From the NCBI GenBank assembly GCA_964448465.1, contig CAYUVY010000005.1, positions 1 to 46,639 of the forward strand: a stretch of DNA of 46,639 nt, written 5' to 3'. Source of the stretch: CAYTYZ01 sp964448465 (GTDB lineage Bacteria; Patescibacteriota; Microgenomatia; UBA12405). Each line of letters opens with the position of its first letter. Position 1 is the stretch's first letter. Of this stretch, positions 7,836 to 15,322 are shown piece by piece. Made by a program: the position numbers and the translations under genes. The notes beneath the pieces are model-generated. The model did no database searches. It saw only the letters and a program-made list of their open reading frames with translations, and had not been told where the DNA came from.

Positions 7836-8309
7836 ATGTCTAAACAAAAAATTTCGCTAAGCATCGCAATTGTTCTCTTTTCAACCTTATTTTTTTCCTC
7901 AACTATTCTAGCTATTGAAGATGGTACTACTTTGCCAAATAGCTATGTTGGTACCACCAAAACTATTGAAGATAACCATGATTATTTGCAAATTTATCGC
8001 CAGATGAAGCAAAAACTTTTTGAAAAAGATTTAAAACAAAAAACAGAAGTAGTTGGCCAACAACGCAAATCCTGCACACAAAACATTCTTACTTATCAAC
8101 AGTCTCGCCAGAGGCAACAAGTCGAACTTCGCAAGTCTTGCTATCCAGCAGAATCGGCTACTTCTTCAGCTCTTCGCAAACCCTTGCTCGATGCCTGCAA
8201 ACAAAAAATGCAAGCCTTTGAGCTTGAAACTAAGGCCAAAATAACTCAGATGCGCTTATCATGCAAGCAAATAGAAAAGAAAGTTCTAGGCATTACTGAC
8301 TCGATGTAG
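7836..8309 (+). CDS. Exported helical protein with four cysteines, unknown
   Basis: A 157-residue protein with a signal peptide (ISLSIAIVLFSTLFFSSTILA), followed by a Lys/Gln/Arg-rich, almost entirely helical body suggestive of a coiled coil. The four cysteines (SCTQ, SCYP, DACKQ, SCKQ) are spaced along the helices and could form two disulfides, in line with the DsbA-like gene across the 116-bp divergent gap. The stop lies 24 bp inside the convergent neighbour. No family is recognised. Confidence 0.75.
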   Translation: MSKQKISLSIAIVLFSTLFFSSTILAIEDGTTLPNSYVGTTKTIEDNHDYLQIYRQMKQKLFEKDLKQKTEVVGQQRKSCTQNILTYQQSRQRQQVELRKSCYPAESATSSALRKPLLDACKQKMQAFELETKAKITQMRLSCKQIEKKVLGITDSM

Positions 8310-8573
8310 TCTAGGTAATACGACAGCCAAAAGGCTAACTAAAATTACTCCGAAGCTAATCAAATATATATTGCCATAATAATCGACCAATCTATAATAA
8401 AATCCCATACATCGGTCAAAAGTTGGGGTAGTTCCATAGTTAGCGTTACAGTTTTCCAAAAAAATATTTTTTGACCAAGGCGAAGTTTGGTAATAACCGT
8501 ATATAATTAGAAATATGCCTGATGCAATCAAGACCAAAAAATTAGTATTGTGTTTAAGTAAAAACTTGTGCAT
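8286..8573 (-). CDS. Two-helix membrane protein with an extracytoplasmic cysteine pair, unknown
   Basis: Starting at the ATG at 8573 (a TAAAAT on the minus strand lies 5 bases upstream) the product has 95 residues. An alternative ATG at 8588 adds five residues. A membrane helix at about residues 12-30, a loop holding two cysteines (ENCNANYG and DRCMGFYY), and a second helix end in a basic tail. Positive charges at both ends predict both termini inside and the cysteine loop outside. It resembles no family I know. Its first 59 bp overlap antisense with the start assigned to the next gene. Confidence 0.6.
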   Translation of the reverse strand: MHKFLLKHNTNFLVLIASGIFLIIYGYYQTSPWSKNIFLENCNANYGTTPTFDRCMGFYYRLVDYYGNIYLISFGVILVSLLAVVLPRLHRVSNA

Positions 8574-9186
8574 AACTAATTTTAGCATCCTCAGCCCACT
8601 TGTATTATTTTTACTCCTAACCTATTTAGTGGTTACCCAACACCCAGATCACTACATTTTCGAGTTATCTTTTAGTCAATACCTCCAATCTTTTCAAACG
8701 CCAGCACTTACTGGTTTCATGCAGTTTGTTAGTTTTTTTGGCCAAATACCCATAGTTGTCCTTGTTGTTATACTTTTTTTCCCGATTTTTCACTTTCTTG
8801 GCCAAAAACGTGAAGCTATTTACATTTTAACCGTTGGCGGGGGAAATATTCTAGCTCTCTTAATTAAAAATATAATCTTGCGCCCCAGGCCATTTTCCCC
8901 GGACGTTAAAATATTAGAACAAGCGGGAGGCTATAGCTTTCCCAGCAACCATGTGGTGCACTATGTCTTATTTTTTGGGCTCTTATCCTACTTGCTCAAT
9001 CAAAAAAAACATTTTTCCCCAACAATTAGATTAATTGGTCACATAATTCTATACTCCCTAATCATACTAGTTTCCTTTTCCCGAGTCTATTTGGGTGCCC
9101 ATTGGCTTTTAGATGTTACCAGTGGCTATCTTTTGGGTTTATTTTTACTACAACTAATTCTCTTGTTACCAAATTTGTTAAAATAG
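8515..9186 (+). CDS. PAP2-family membrane phosphatase
   Basis: The 223-residue protein has about six membrane helices and the three-part phosphatase signature: KNIILRPRP, SFPSNHVVH, and SRVYLGAHWLLD. These supply the Lys/Arg, His and His-Asp residues of the phosphatidic-acid-phosphatase type 2 family. Members dephosphorylate undecaprenyl pyrophosphate, phosphatidic acid or related lipids. Undecaprenyl-carrier recycling is a reasonable but unproved role in a genome with murB/C/D. The start at 8515 has TATAAT 7 bases upstream (8502-8507). A start further in (TTG at 8548 or 8566) would avoid the antisense overlap with the leftward gene. Confidence 0.9.
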   Translation: MPDAIKTKKLVLCLSKNLCITNFSILSPLVLFLLLTYLVVTQHPDHYIFELSFSQYLQSFQTPALTGFMQFVSFFGQIPIVVLVVILFFPIFHFLGQKREAIYILTVGGGNILALLIKNIILRPRPFSPDVKILEQAGGYSFPSNHVVHYVLFFGLLSYLLNQKKHFSPTIRLIGHIILYSLIILVSFSRVYLGAHWLLDVTSGYLLGLFLLQLILLLPNLLK

Positions 9187-9189
9187 CAT

Positions 9190-10266
9190 ATGAATAACGC
9201 CTTGCTAAAACGGTTTATGGACATAGTTCAAATAGACAGTCCGTCAGGTGAAGAGCAAGCCATGGGAAGATATTTATCCAACTGGTTAACAGAAATGGGC
9301 TATACCTATACCACTGACAAACTTGGATCTATCCTTACCACTAATTTTGAAAACCCAAAATTACTACTTTGTGCACACACAGACACAGTTGAGCCCGGAA
9401 GGGGAATAAAACCAATTTTGGAGAACAATTACATAAAAAGTGAGGGTAAAACAATTTTAGGTGCAGATAACAAGGCTTCGGTTTCCGCTATTATGACCGC
9501 CATCGAAGAATATAAAGAAAAGTATAAAACTTTGCCCAATCTTGAAATTTTATTCACCGTGAAGGAAGAAACAGGTGGTGGTGCAGAATTTTTCCCATTT
9601 AATCTTATAAAGTCTAAAAGAGGATTAATTTTTGACTACTGTCGACCACATGGAAAAATTATTATTTCTTCTCCTTTTATCTATAATTTTAAAATTAACT
9701 TTAAGGGCAAAGCCGCGCACTCCTCTCGGCCAGAAGATGGCAAGAACTCCTTATTGGCGGCAGTAAAATTTATCAGCGAAATCCCTATGGGTAAATTGGA
9801 TAATGGCGACACCACCATTAATGTCGGCCAAGTTAACTCTGGGACTGGCATCAATGTGATTCCCGAGAACACCACTGTTTGGGGCGAAGTCAGAAGTATC
9901 GATGAAAAATTATTTAAAAAATATTTAGCACAAATTGAAAACAAAGCCAAAGAAATAGCAAAAAATAGTGATATTACGCTTGAATACAAGTTGGATGGAT
10001 ATTGTCCTGGTTACAACTATTCCCCAGAAGATAAATATATCAAGGAAATAGTCTCAGTCTATAAAGCACTCGGAATCGAAGCTACTTACGACCGCAGCAC
10101 AGGTATCAGCGACGCCAACCCCCTCGTTGGTGCAGGAATAGAAACAGTTAATTTGTCTGATAGTGGTGAAAACCCCCACTCCACCGATGAATGTATTTCT
10201 ATTGATAACCTAAACAAACTTCAAGAAATAGTCCTGAAAATGATCGAAACTTTTGCTCAGAATTAA
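9190..10266 (+). CDS. M20-family metallopeptidase (PepT-like)
   Basis: A 358-residue cytoplasmic zinc peptidase, the usual size for the family. The metal-site residues are visible: H63 and D65 in CAHTDTVEPG, D93 in GADNK, the catalytic E126 and E127 in VKEETGGG, and a late His in ENPHSTDE. The lid or dimerisation domain lies at about residues 175-285. It probably releases amino acids from small peptides, as tripeptidase PepT does, though exact specificity cannot be read. TAAAAT (9179-9184) ends 5 bases before the ATG and overlaps the stop of the preceding phosphatase gene. Confidence 0.92.
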   Translation: MNNALLKRFMDIVQIDSPSGEEQAMGRYLSNWLTEMGYTYTTDKLGSILTTNFENPKLLLCAHTDTVEPGRGIKPILENNYIKSEGKTILGADNKASVSAIMTAIEEYKEKYKTLPNLEILFTVKEETGGGAEFFPFNLIKSKRGLIFDYCRPHGKIIISSPFIYNFKINFKGKAAHSSRPEDGKNSLLAAVKFISEIPMGKLDNGDTTINVGQVNSGTGINVIPENTTVWGEVRSIDEKLFKKYLAQIENKAKEIAKNSDITLEYKLDGYCPGYNYSPEDKYIKEIVSVYKALGIEATYDRSTGISDANPLVGAGIETVNLSDSGENPHSTDECISIDNLNKLQEIVLKMIETFAQN

Positions 10267-10284
10267 TACTTAATCTTGTGCTGA

Positions 10285-10620
10285 CTAGGGTCTAAACAGT
10301 ATACCATTGTCGTCAATTTCAATGATCTGATCATCGCCAATACTATCAGTGTATCTACGATAAGTAAGTCCATTGACATCTACAAATCTCCTGTGTGCAC
10401 CTGGGAACTCCTCGCGAACGATCTTGTCACCTGCTTTTAATGCTTCTGTAGCTAGGCCTTTACCTCTAAACTTACCATTAATGTCAACTCTGGCTCCTAA
10501 TACTCCTGGTTCGTCACCTTGTTCAAAAAAAATAGCTTCCCCAGCCCTTTTCCCATCAACTTTAACTTCTACGGAAAACTGCTTATCTTTAATTTTACGT
10601 TTAAAAAGATCTATCGCCAT
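10285..10620 (-). CDS. Small GNAT-like protein
   Basis: A 111-residue protein containing GKFRGKGLATEAL, which matches the acetyl-CoA pyrophosphate-binding motif (R/QxxGxG/A) of GNAT acetyltransferases after a beta strand (GARVDING). The protein is shorter than a full GNAT domain and its C-terminal half is atypical, so activity is uncertain. A TATACT on the minus strand (complement of 10628-10633) is 7 bases upstream of the ATG. It lies downstream of tRNA-Gln on the same strand. Confidence 0.55.
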   Translation of the reverse strand: MAIDLFKRKIKDKQFSVEVKVDGKRAGEAIFFEQGDEPGVLGARVDINGKFRGKGLATEALKAGDKIVREEFPGAHRRFVDVNGLTYRRYTDSIGDDQIIEIDDNGILFRP

Positions 10621-10650
10621 ATCTTATAGTATAGCACATTTGTAATGGTG

Positions 10651-10721
10651 TTACCCTGCATGGATTCGAACCACGATTTACTGGTTCAGAGCCAGTAGTC
10701 CTACCATTAGACGACAGGGTA
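10651..10721 (-). tRNA. trnQ(cug): tRNA-Gln, anticodon CUG
   Basis: On the minus strand a 71-base cloverleaf is visible. Acceptor arms TACCCTG and CAGGGTA pair fully (U1-A72, as is common for tRNA-Gln), with A as discriminator. The D arm contains TAATGGTAG, the anticodon stem is ACTGG/CCAGT with loop CTCTGAA and so anticodon CUG, and the T loop is TTCGAAT. CCA is not encoded directly after the discriminator. A TAAAAT (complement of 10731-10736) lies 9 bases before the 5' end, inside the end of the upstream hydrolase gene. Confidence 0.93.
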
Positions 10722-10733
10722 ATATGGTGTATT

Positions 10734-11336
10734 TTACAACAAAAAGCTCTCACCGTGGCCAGGCAGGACCTCTGTACCTTCGGGTAGTTTATGTAATAAC
10801 CCCAGACTCGCCACTAGCTCCTTACGATCACTATAATCATGTTCTGTGGAACCTACTCCATCCGCAAACAGTGTATCTCCTGTAAATAACAATAAGTCTT
10901 CCTCGCTGTAAAAACTCAGACTACCGGGGGTATGGCCAGGTGTAGGTATGATTTTTAGTCTAGAATTTCCCAATTTTATTTCTCCTACCTCCAACAGATC
11001 TACTTGAATTTTCAATTTTTCCGCCAAATCCATATTTCTTTTGCTAAAAAATCTAGCTGTATGGTTTATTCGATTAATCAAAAAATAGTCCTTACTATTG
11101 GCATAAAATGGTACTCTATACATTAATTGTAGGTCATACGCAGCTAGCAGATGGTCATAATGACCGTGTGTAGCCACAATTCCCTTAATTATCAAGTTGC
11201 GTACTCGAACCTCCTCCGAAATGGCCACCGCATCATCTGCCGGGTCCAATATAATGCATTTTTTGCTTTCCTCTTCCCACAATAAATAGCAGTTCGTGGA
11301 AAGTTCCCCCAAACATAGACTAGTGTATTTAAGCAT
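10734..11336 (-). CDS. Metallo-beta-lactamase-fold hydrolase (glyoxalase II-like)
   Basis: A 200-residue single-domain MBL hydrolase. The metal ligands are visible: HGHYDH, then GHTPGS, then FTGDTLFADGVG, and LPGHGE near the C-terminus. Such small members hydrolyse thioesters such as S-lactoylglutathione or persulfide-type substrates; the substrate here is unknown. Two ATGs are possible. The one at 11336 is chosen over 11342 because the minus-strand TATACT ends exactly 6 bases before it and runs directly into the other. It is divergent from a lipoprotein gene across 20 bp. The stop overlaps the -10 of tRNA-Gln. Confidence 0.9.
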   Translation of the reverse strand: MLKYTSLCLGELSTNCYLLWEEESKKCIILDPADDAVAISEEVRVRNLIIKGIVATHGHYDHLLAAYDLQLMYRVPFYANSKDYFLINRINHTARFFSKRNMDLAEKLKIQVDLLEVGEIKLGNSRLKIIPTPGHTPGSLSFYSEEDLLLFTGDTLFADGVGSTEHDYSDRKELVASLGLLHKLPEGTEVLPGHGESFLL

Positions 11337-11341
11337 TGCCA

Positions 11342-11350
11342 TAGTATAAT
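11342..11350. promoter_or_regulatory. Bidirectional overlapping -10 elements (TAGTATAAT)
   Basis: This 9-mer is identical to 461-469. The plus strand reads TATAAT (11345-11350), 6 bases before the lipoprotein ATG at 11357. The minus strand reads TATACT (complement of 11343-11348), 6 bases before the hydrolase ATG at 11336. Two unrelated gene pairs therefore share one compact arrangement. Confidence 0.65.
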
Positions 11351-11356
11351 CAATAC

Positions 11357-11977
11357 ATGACCAAGACCCAAGTCCTAACTATCAGTACACTTATACTATT
11401 CTCTCTAACTCTCTCTGCTTGTGGTAAGGCCACACCTAAGGCCAAATTTAGCTCTGACTCCGACATTCAAGCTTTTCCGACTTTAAGCGATACCGCTGCT
11501 AAAGTAAAAATTAACTCCACTAAACAATTTAAATTAAACCAGGCTGTGCCTGTAGTTTATAAAACTACCGAAGGACAGGGAACCGTGGAATACAAAGCCA
11601 AGAAAATGACCGAAGTAGCCAGTATTGATGGCCGTCTCCCAGAAGATGGTAAAAAACTAGTTTTATTGGAATTTTCCTACAAGGGTAGTGCCAAAAACAA
11701 AGGACAGCCGAGTACTGTCAACCAGATTGGTGACACACCTGCTCCTCAATTTGTTTTAGTTGATAAAAATAAAAACGAGTCTTTTGTGGAAGAAACCGTC
11801 TATTCCGATGCTTATGCTGCTTCAAAAAAACTTTTTGAATTATATAAATTAACCTTAGACAACGAAAAAGTTGTTGACACCGCCCTGGTTTTTCAAGTCG
11901 ACAAAGCCCTACCGCTAAACTTAGCTGTTAGATTTACCAATTTAGAGGGTAAAACTGAATTTTACGATGTCCAATAA
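11357..11977 (+). CDS. Lipoprotein, DUF4352-like
   Basis: A 206-residue protein with a signal peptide ending in a lipobox (LTLSAC-G, lipidated Cys at residue 22). The mature part looks like an immunoglobulin-fold DUF4352-type domain: strands with KLVLLEFSYKG, a proline-containing loop, then AVRFTNLEGK at the end. It is probably exposed on the outer face of the membrane; no activity is known for such proteins. TATAAT lies 6 bases upstream. The stop overlaps the RRM gene by 11 bp. Confidence 0.8.
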   Translation: MTKTQVLTISTLILFSLTLSACGKATPKAKFSSDSDIQAFPTLSDTAAKVKINSTKQFKLNQAVPVVYKTTEGQGTVEYKAKKMTEVASIDGRLPEDGKKLVLLEFSYKGSAKNKGQPSTVNQIGDTPAPQFVLVDKNKNESFVEETVYSDAYAASKKLFELYKLTLDNEKVVDTALVFQVDKALPLNLAVRFTNLEGKTEFYDVQ

Positions 11978-12506
11978 ACGTTTATACGTAGGCGGTATTC
12001 CCTTTACCACTACCGAAGGTGAACTTTTAAAGCTTTTTGTTGGCGATGGTAAAGTCATTGATGTCGTTTTAATGCTCGACGATCATCGCCGCAGTAAGGG
12101 CCAAGGTTTTGTGGAATTTGAAAGTGAAGATGATGCGATTCGGGCCAAAGAAAAATATCATAATTCCGAATTCATGGGTCGTCGTATGATTGTCGATTAT
12201 GCCAAGGCCGATCCACTTCAAACACCCGAAGGTAAGGCAAAATTTGAAGATGCTCTCGTTCGTCGTGGACCACGATTTGAAAAATTTAATCGCCGTATTG
12301 AGCGCAAACAAGGTCGCAAATTTGGACCAGAAGTCAAAAAAAGTGCTCCAGTTGGTAGTTTTAGTACTTTTAACCACTCCCCACACCCAGATCAAGATAG
12401 TAATGCCTACAAGCCTGCTTACCAAAGTCCACAGCGTCCTGGCTATTCTAGCTATAAAAAGCCCAAAAACTACAAGCCTTCCAAATTTAAGTCTCGCTAT
12501 CAATAA
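11967..12506 (+). CDS. RNA-binding protein with a single RRM domain
   Basis: The 179-residue protein has an N-terminal RRM: RNP2 is LYVGGI at residues about 5-10 and RNP1 is KGQGFVEF near residues 48-55. A long basic, low-complexity tail follows, rich in Lys, Arg, Tyr, Pro and Ser, and is likely disordered. Bacterial RRM proteins bind single-stranded RNA and often act in cold adaptation or RNA turnover. The start lies inside the end of the lipoprotein gene (11-bp overlap), so translation is coupled. Confidence 0.9.
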   Translation: MSNKRLYVGGIPFTTTEGELLKLFVGDGKVIDVVLMLDDHRRSKGQGFVEFESEDDAIRAKEKYHNSEFMGRRMIVDYAKADPLQTPEGKAKFEDALVRRGPRFEKFNRRIERKQGRKFGPEVKKSAPVGSFSTFNHSPHPDQDSNAYKPAYQSPQRPGYSSYKKPKNYKPSKFKSRYQ

Positions 12507-12527
12507 CTTGTTGATACAATACTTCTC

Positions 12528-12827
12528 ATGAATCCTAATGTTGTATATCTTAGTTACGGTCGTAATCCTTGGGGAGGAACAGACCAAATAACAAAAATTG
12601 TTAACTTAGAAGCAGGGCCAGTAACTCATCAGTTACAAAGAGGCGATACAATCCAAGTAAGTCTACGGGGAAGTGAAAAAGTAGTTTTAATTTGTGATAA
12701 AACAGGAAGATCTAAAGAATTAGTTCCAGACGAAAAAAATGATTTGGCATATACACTTGAAGATGGTCGAATCATAGAAATATCAAATACTAAATTAGAA
12801 AAGGTAGATAAGTTTAGAAGAATCTAA
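12528..12827 (+). CDS. Hypothetical small protein
   Basis: A 99-residue soluble protein, predicted mostly beta, with VNLEAGPVTHQLQRGDTIQV and later VLICDKTGRSKE. No membrane segment and no recognised motif apart from a beta-barrel-like strand pattern. TACAAT (12515-12520) ends 7 bases before the ATG, which supports real expression. It precedes the dihydrouridine synthase and may share its transcript. Confidence 0.6.
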   Translation: MNPNVVYLSYGRNPWGGTDQITKIVNLEAGPVTHQLQRGDTIQVSLRGSEKVVLICDKTGRSKELVPDEKNDLAYTLEDGRIIEISNTKLEKVDKFRRI

Positions 12828-12864
12828 TGAATACAGATTATTGTTTAATGGGCTTTTTGTCGGT

Positions 12865-13923
12865 ATGACCATTGTCGGCCTGGCACCCATGGATGGGGTG
12901 ACCAACGAACCCTTTCGTCTTACTCAAGTCCAACTTTGTCGCCCAGACATAATTTTTACGGAATTTGTCAGTGCCGAAGGCATTACTCGTGGTGGTGTCA
13001 AGCTTTTTCAAGAATTATTTTATTCCCCAGAAGAGCGCCCCATCGTTGGTCAAATTTTTGGCAAAGACCCAGATGCTTTTTACCAGGCTGCTATTATTTT
13101 GTCCCACTTGGGTTTCGATCGTATCGACATTAATATGGGCTGTCCAGCCAAAACAGTCACTGAGCATGGCAGCGGCGCGGCTCTAATTGCCAATCCAGCT
13201 CTAGCCACAGAGTTAATTAATGCCACCAAATCGGGCATAAGTGATTATCAAAAAGGCATCAAAACCGCTTTTGATGTAGCCTACAACCAAAAAACCAAGG
13301 ACGCTATCTCCGAAAATCTCGCTTTTTCCAAATTCGATCCAACCCAAGACCATCGCCAGTCTATACCCATATCTGTTAAAACCCGAGTGGGCATCCAAGA
13401 TCCTAGCTTAGAAGTTTGGGTCGAACACCTACTAAAGCACGACTTGGACTTTATTACCATTCATGGTCGTACCTTAAAACAAATGTATTCAGGTCTGGCC
13501 GACTGGGAACTTATTGCCAAAGCAGCACAAATTGCCCAGGGTACTAAAACCAAAATTTGGGGTAGCGGTGATATCAAAACCCGTGCTCAGGCCCAAGAGT
13601 ATGGTCAAAAGTATGCAGTGGATGGGGTCCTAATTGGCCGGGCTGCCATGGACAACCCCTGGTGCTTTGAAAATAGAGTAGGCACATCCGCAGAGCGGTT
13701 TCAGGCTATGTATCAACATGCCCAAAACTTTATGAAAACCTTTCCCGAGCGTCGCTTTGACCCTTTGCGCAAGATATTTCTAGCCTATACTTCCGGTCTT
13801 CCCAACGCCAAAGAACTACGTAGCAAACTAATCTTTGTTTCTAACCTAGAACAATTATCCGAAATGAAACCAAGTTTTACCCAGGCTAGTTCACCTATAT
13901 TAAGTAATAAATTCTTAGTATAA
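12865..13923 (+). CDS. tRNA-dihydrouridine synthase
   Basis: An FMN enzyme that reduces uridines in the D loop of tRNA. From the ATG at 12865 (MTIVGLAPMDGVTNEPFR) it has 352 residues; an upstream TTG at 12841 gives an unlikely extension. Seen directly: the APM.GVT start, IVGQIFG, the active-site Cys in DINMGCPAKTVTEHGSG, SVKTRVG, the His in FITIHGRTLKQMYSG, and GVLIGRAAMDNPW. About 40 extra residues lie between the Cys motif region and SVKTRVG. Closest to the bacterial DusB/Dus type. The last codons contain the -10 of murD. Confidence 0.92.
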   Translation: MTIVGLAPMDGVTNEPFRLTQVQLCRPDIIFTEFVSAEGITRGGVKLFQELFYSPEERPIVGQIFGKDPDAFYQAAIILSHLGFDRIDINMGCPAKTVTEHGSGAALIANPALATELINATKSGISDYQKGIKTAFDVAYNQKTKDAISENLAFSKFDPTQDHRQSIPISVKTRVGIQDPSLEVWVEHLLKHDLDFITIHGRTLKQMYSGLADWELIAKAAQIAQGTKTKIWGSGDIKTRAQAQEYGQKYAVDGVLIGRAAMDNPWCFENRVGTSAERFQAMYQHAQNFMKTFPERRFDPLRKIFLAYTSGLPNAKELRSKLIFVSNLEQLSEMKPSFTQASSPILSNKFLV

Positions 13924-13924
13924 T
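13919..13924 (+). promoter_or_regulatory. -10 element (TATAAT) of the mur operon
   Basis: A perfect TATAAT overlaps the stop codon of the dihydrouridine synthase and ends 6 bases before the GTG start of murD. It supports a leaderless murD-murC-murB transcript and the GTG start. Confidence 0.6.
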
Positions 13925-13930
13925 ATTTTA

Positions 13931-15322
13931 GTGTCTATCAGGCTTACTAATAAGTATAATTTCAGAAATAAAAAAGTCCTAATTTTTGGACTGGGTCTAA
14001 ATGACGGAGGACTAGGTATGGCTAAATTTTTTGCCAGTCAGGGTGCTATTCTAACGATTACCGACAATAAGACTGAGGAAATCTTGGCACCGACTATTCG
14101 TAAGTTAAAAAAATACAAAACCATAACTTACCACCTGGGAGGACATTTGGAGCAAGATTTTATCGACACTGACTTTGTTGTACGCAATCCCTCCGTAAAA
14201 CCAAGTAGTCCTTATTTACAATTAGCCCAAAAGCACAAAAAACCTATTTTGATGGAATTGCCTCTTTTTATGAAACTAGCTCCATGTAAAATAATTGGGG
14301 TTACGGGTACAAAAGGCAAGTCCACTACTAGCAGCCTAATTTATCAAATACTAAGAAAAAATAAGCAACATCGCGTATTTCTTGCAGGTAATATAGGTAA
14401 ATCAGCCATTGCTCTTCTGCCTAAAATAAAAAAAACTGATTGGGTCATTTTAGAGCTATCTAGTTTCCAGCTAGACAGCTTTGATTTCTCTCTAAAATCA
14501 CCACATATTTCCGTTATAACAAACTTGAAAAACGACCATGTTGACTGGCATGGTAGTTTAGAAAACTATCATCAGGCGAAGCTGAATATCTCTAAATACC
14601 AAACACCAAAAGACTTTACAATTATTAATCTAGACGACCCCAACTCTCTTAAGGCTAAAGTAGAAATACGAGGCAAGGTTGTTACCATATCTACAAGTCA
14701 AACCAAAGCCAATTTTTATTCTGATGGCACGTGGATATTTGAAAACCAAAAAAAATTATTTCAGCTGAAAACTAAGCTTTTTTTACACACAAATTTGTCC
14801 AATATTCTGCAAGCAGTCGCCGTTGCCAGACTTCAAAACATATCTTTAAAAATTATTTCTAGCATAATTTCAAGATACAAAAATCTACCTGGTCGTTTAG
14901 AATATTTGGGCAAAAAGAATGGCGTGGATATCTACAACGACACCACTGCGACAAATCCTGAGGCAGTTGCAAATAATCTGGAATCACTCTCCCTCAAATA
15001 CGGCTCAAATATTATTCTATTAGCGGGTGGTATGGATAAGTTATTTGATTATTCAATACTTAAAGAACCGATATTAAAATACACCAAAGGTGTTGTACTA
15101 TTTGAAGGTACAGGTAGTGAAAAAATCAAGCAGAGTATTATTGAGACGAATCATCCAATTTATTCTTTTTATGGCACTATGTCGACAGCCTTTACCAAGG
15201 CAATAGAGATTTCTCGACCGGGGTATTGTTTAGTTCTGTCTCCCGGAGCCACTAGTTTTAATATGTTTCAAAACGAATTTGATCGAGGAGCACAATTCAA
15301 TGCTGAATTTAAAAAATCTTAA
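13931..15322 (+). CDS. murD: UDP-N-acetylmuramoylalanine-D-glutamate ligase
   Basis: MurD adds D-glutamate to UDP-MurNAc-L-Ala in the cytoplasm, using ATP. The 463 residues, starting from GTG, contain a Rossmann-like N-terminal domain (FGLGLNDGGLGMAKFF), the P-loop VTGTKGKSTTSS, LELSSFQLDSF, NLKNDHVDWHGS, YNDTTATNPEA and LLAGGMDKLFD, ending with LSPGATSFNMF. All domains of a Mur ligase are present. It is the first gene of a three-gene peptidoglycan operon, and murC begins 23 bp before its stop. Confidence 0.96.
   Translation: MSIRLTNKYNFRNKKVLIFGLGLNDGGLGMAKFFASQGAILTITDNKTEEILAPTIRKLKKYKTITYHLGGHLEQDFIDTDFVVRNPSVKPSSPYLQLAQKHKKPILMELPLFMKLAPCKIIGVTGTKGKSTTSSLIYQILRKNKQHRVFLAGNIGKSAIALLPKIKKTDWVILELSSFQLDSFDFSLKSPHISVITNLKNDHVDWHGSLENYHQAKLNISKYQTPKDFTIINLDDPNSLKAKVEIRGKVVTISTSQTKANFYSDGTWIFENQKKLFQLKTKLFLHTNLSNILQAVAVARLQNISLKIISSIISRYKNLPGRLEYLGKKNGVDIYNDTTATNPEAVANNLESLSLKYGSNIILLAGGMDKLFDYSILKEPILKYTKGVVLFEGTGSEKIKQSIIETNHPIYSFYGTMSTAFTKAIEISRPGYCLVLSPGATSFNMFQNEFDRGAQFNAEFKKS

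Noticed and set aside
12069..12587. Minus-strand 172-codon frame antisense to the RRM gene
   Set aside because: The RRM motifs on the plus strand are unmistakable. The antisense product is a hydrophobic shadow of its codons.
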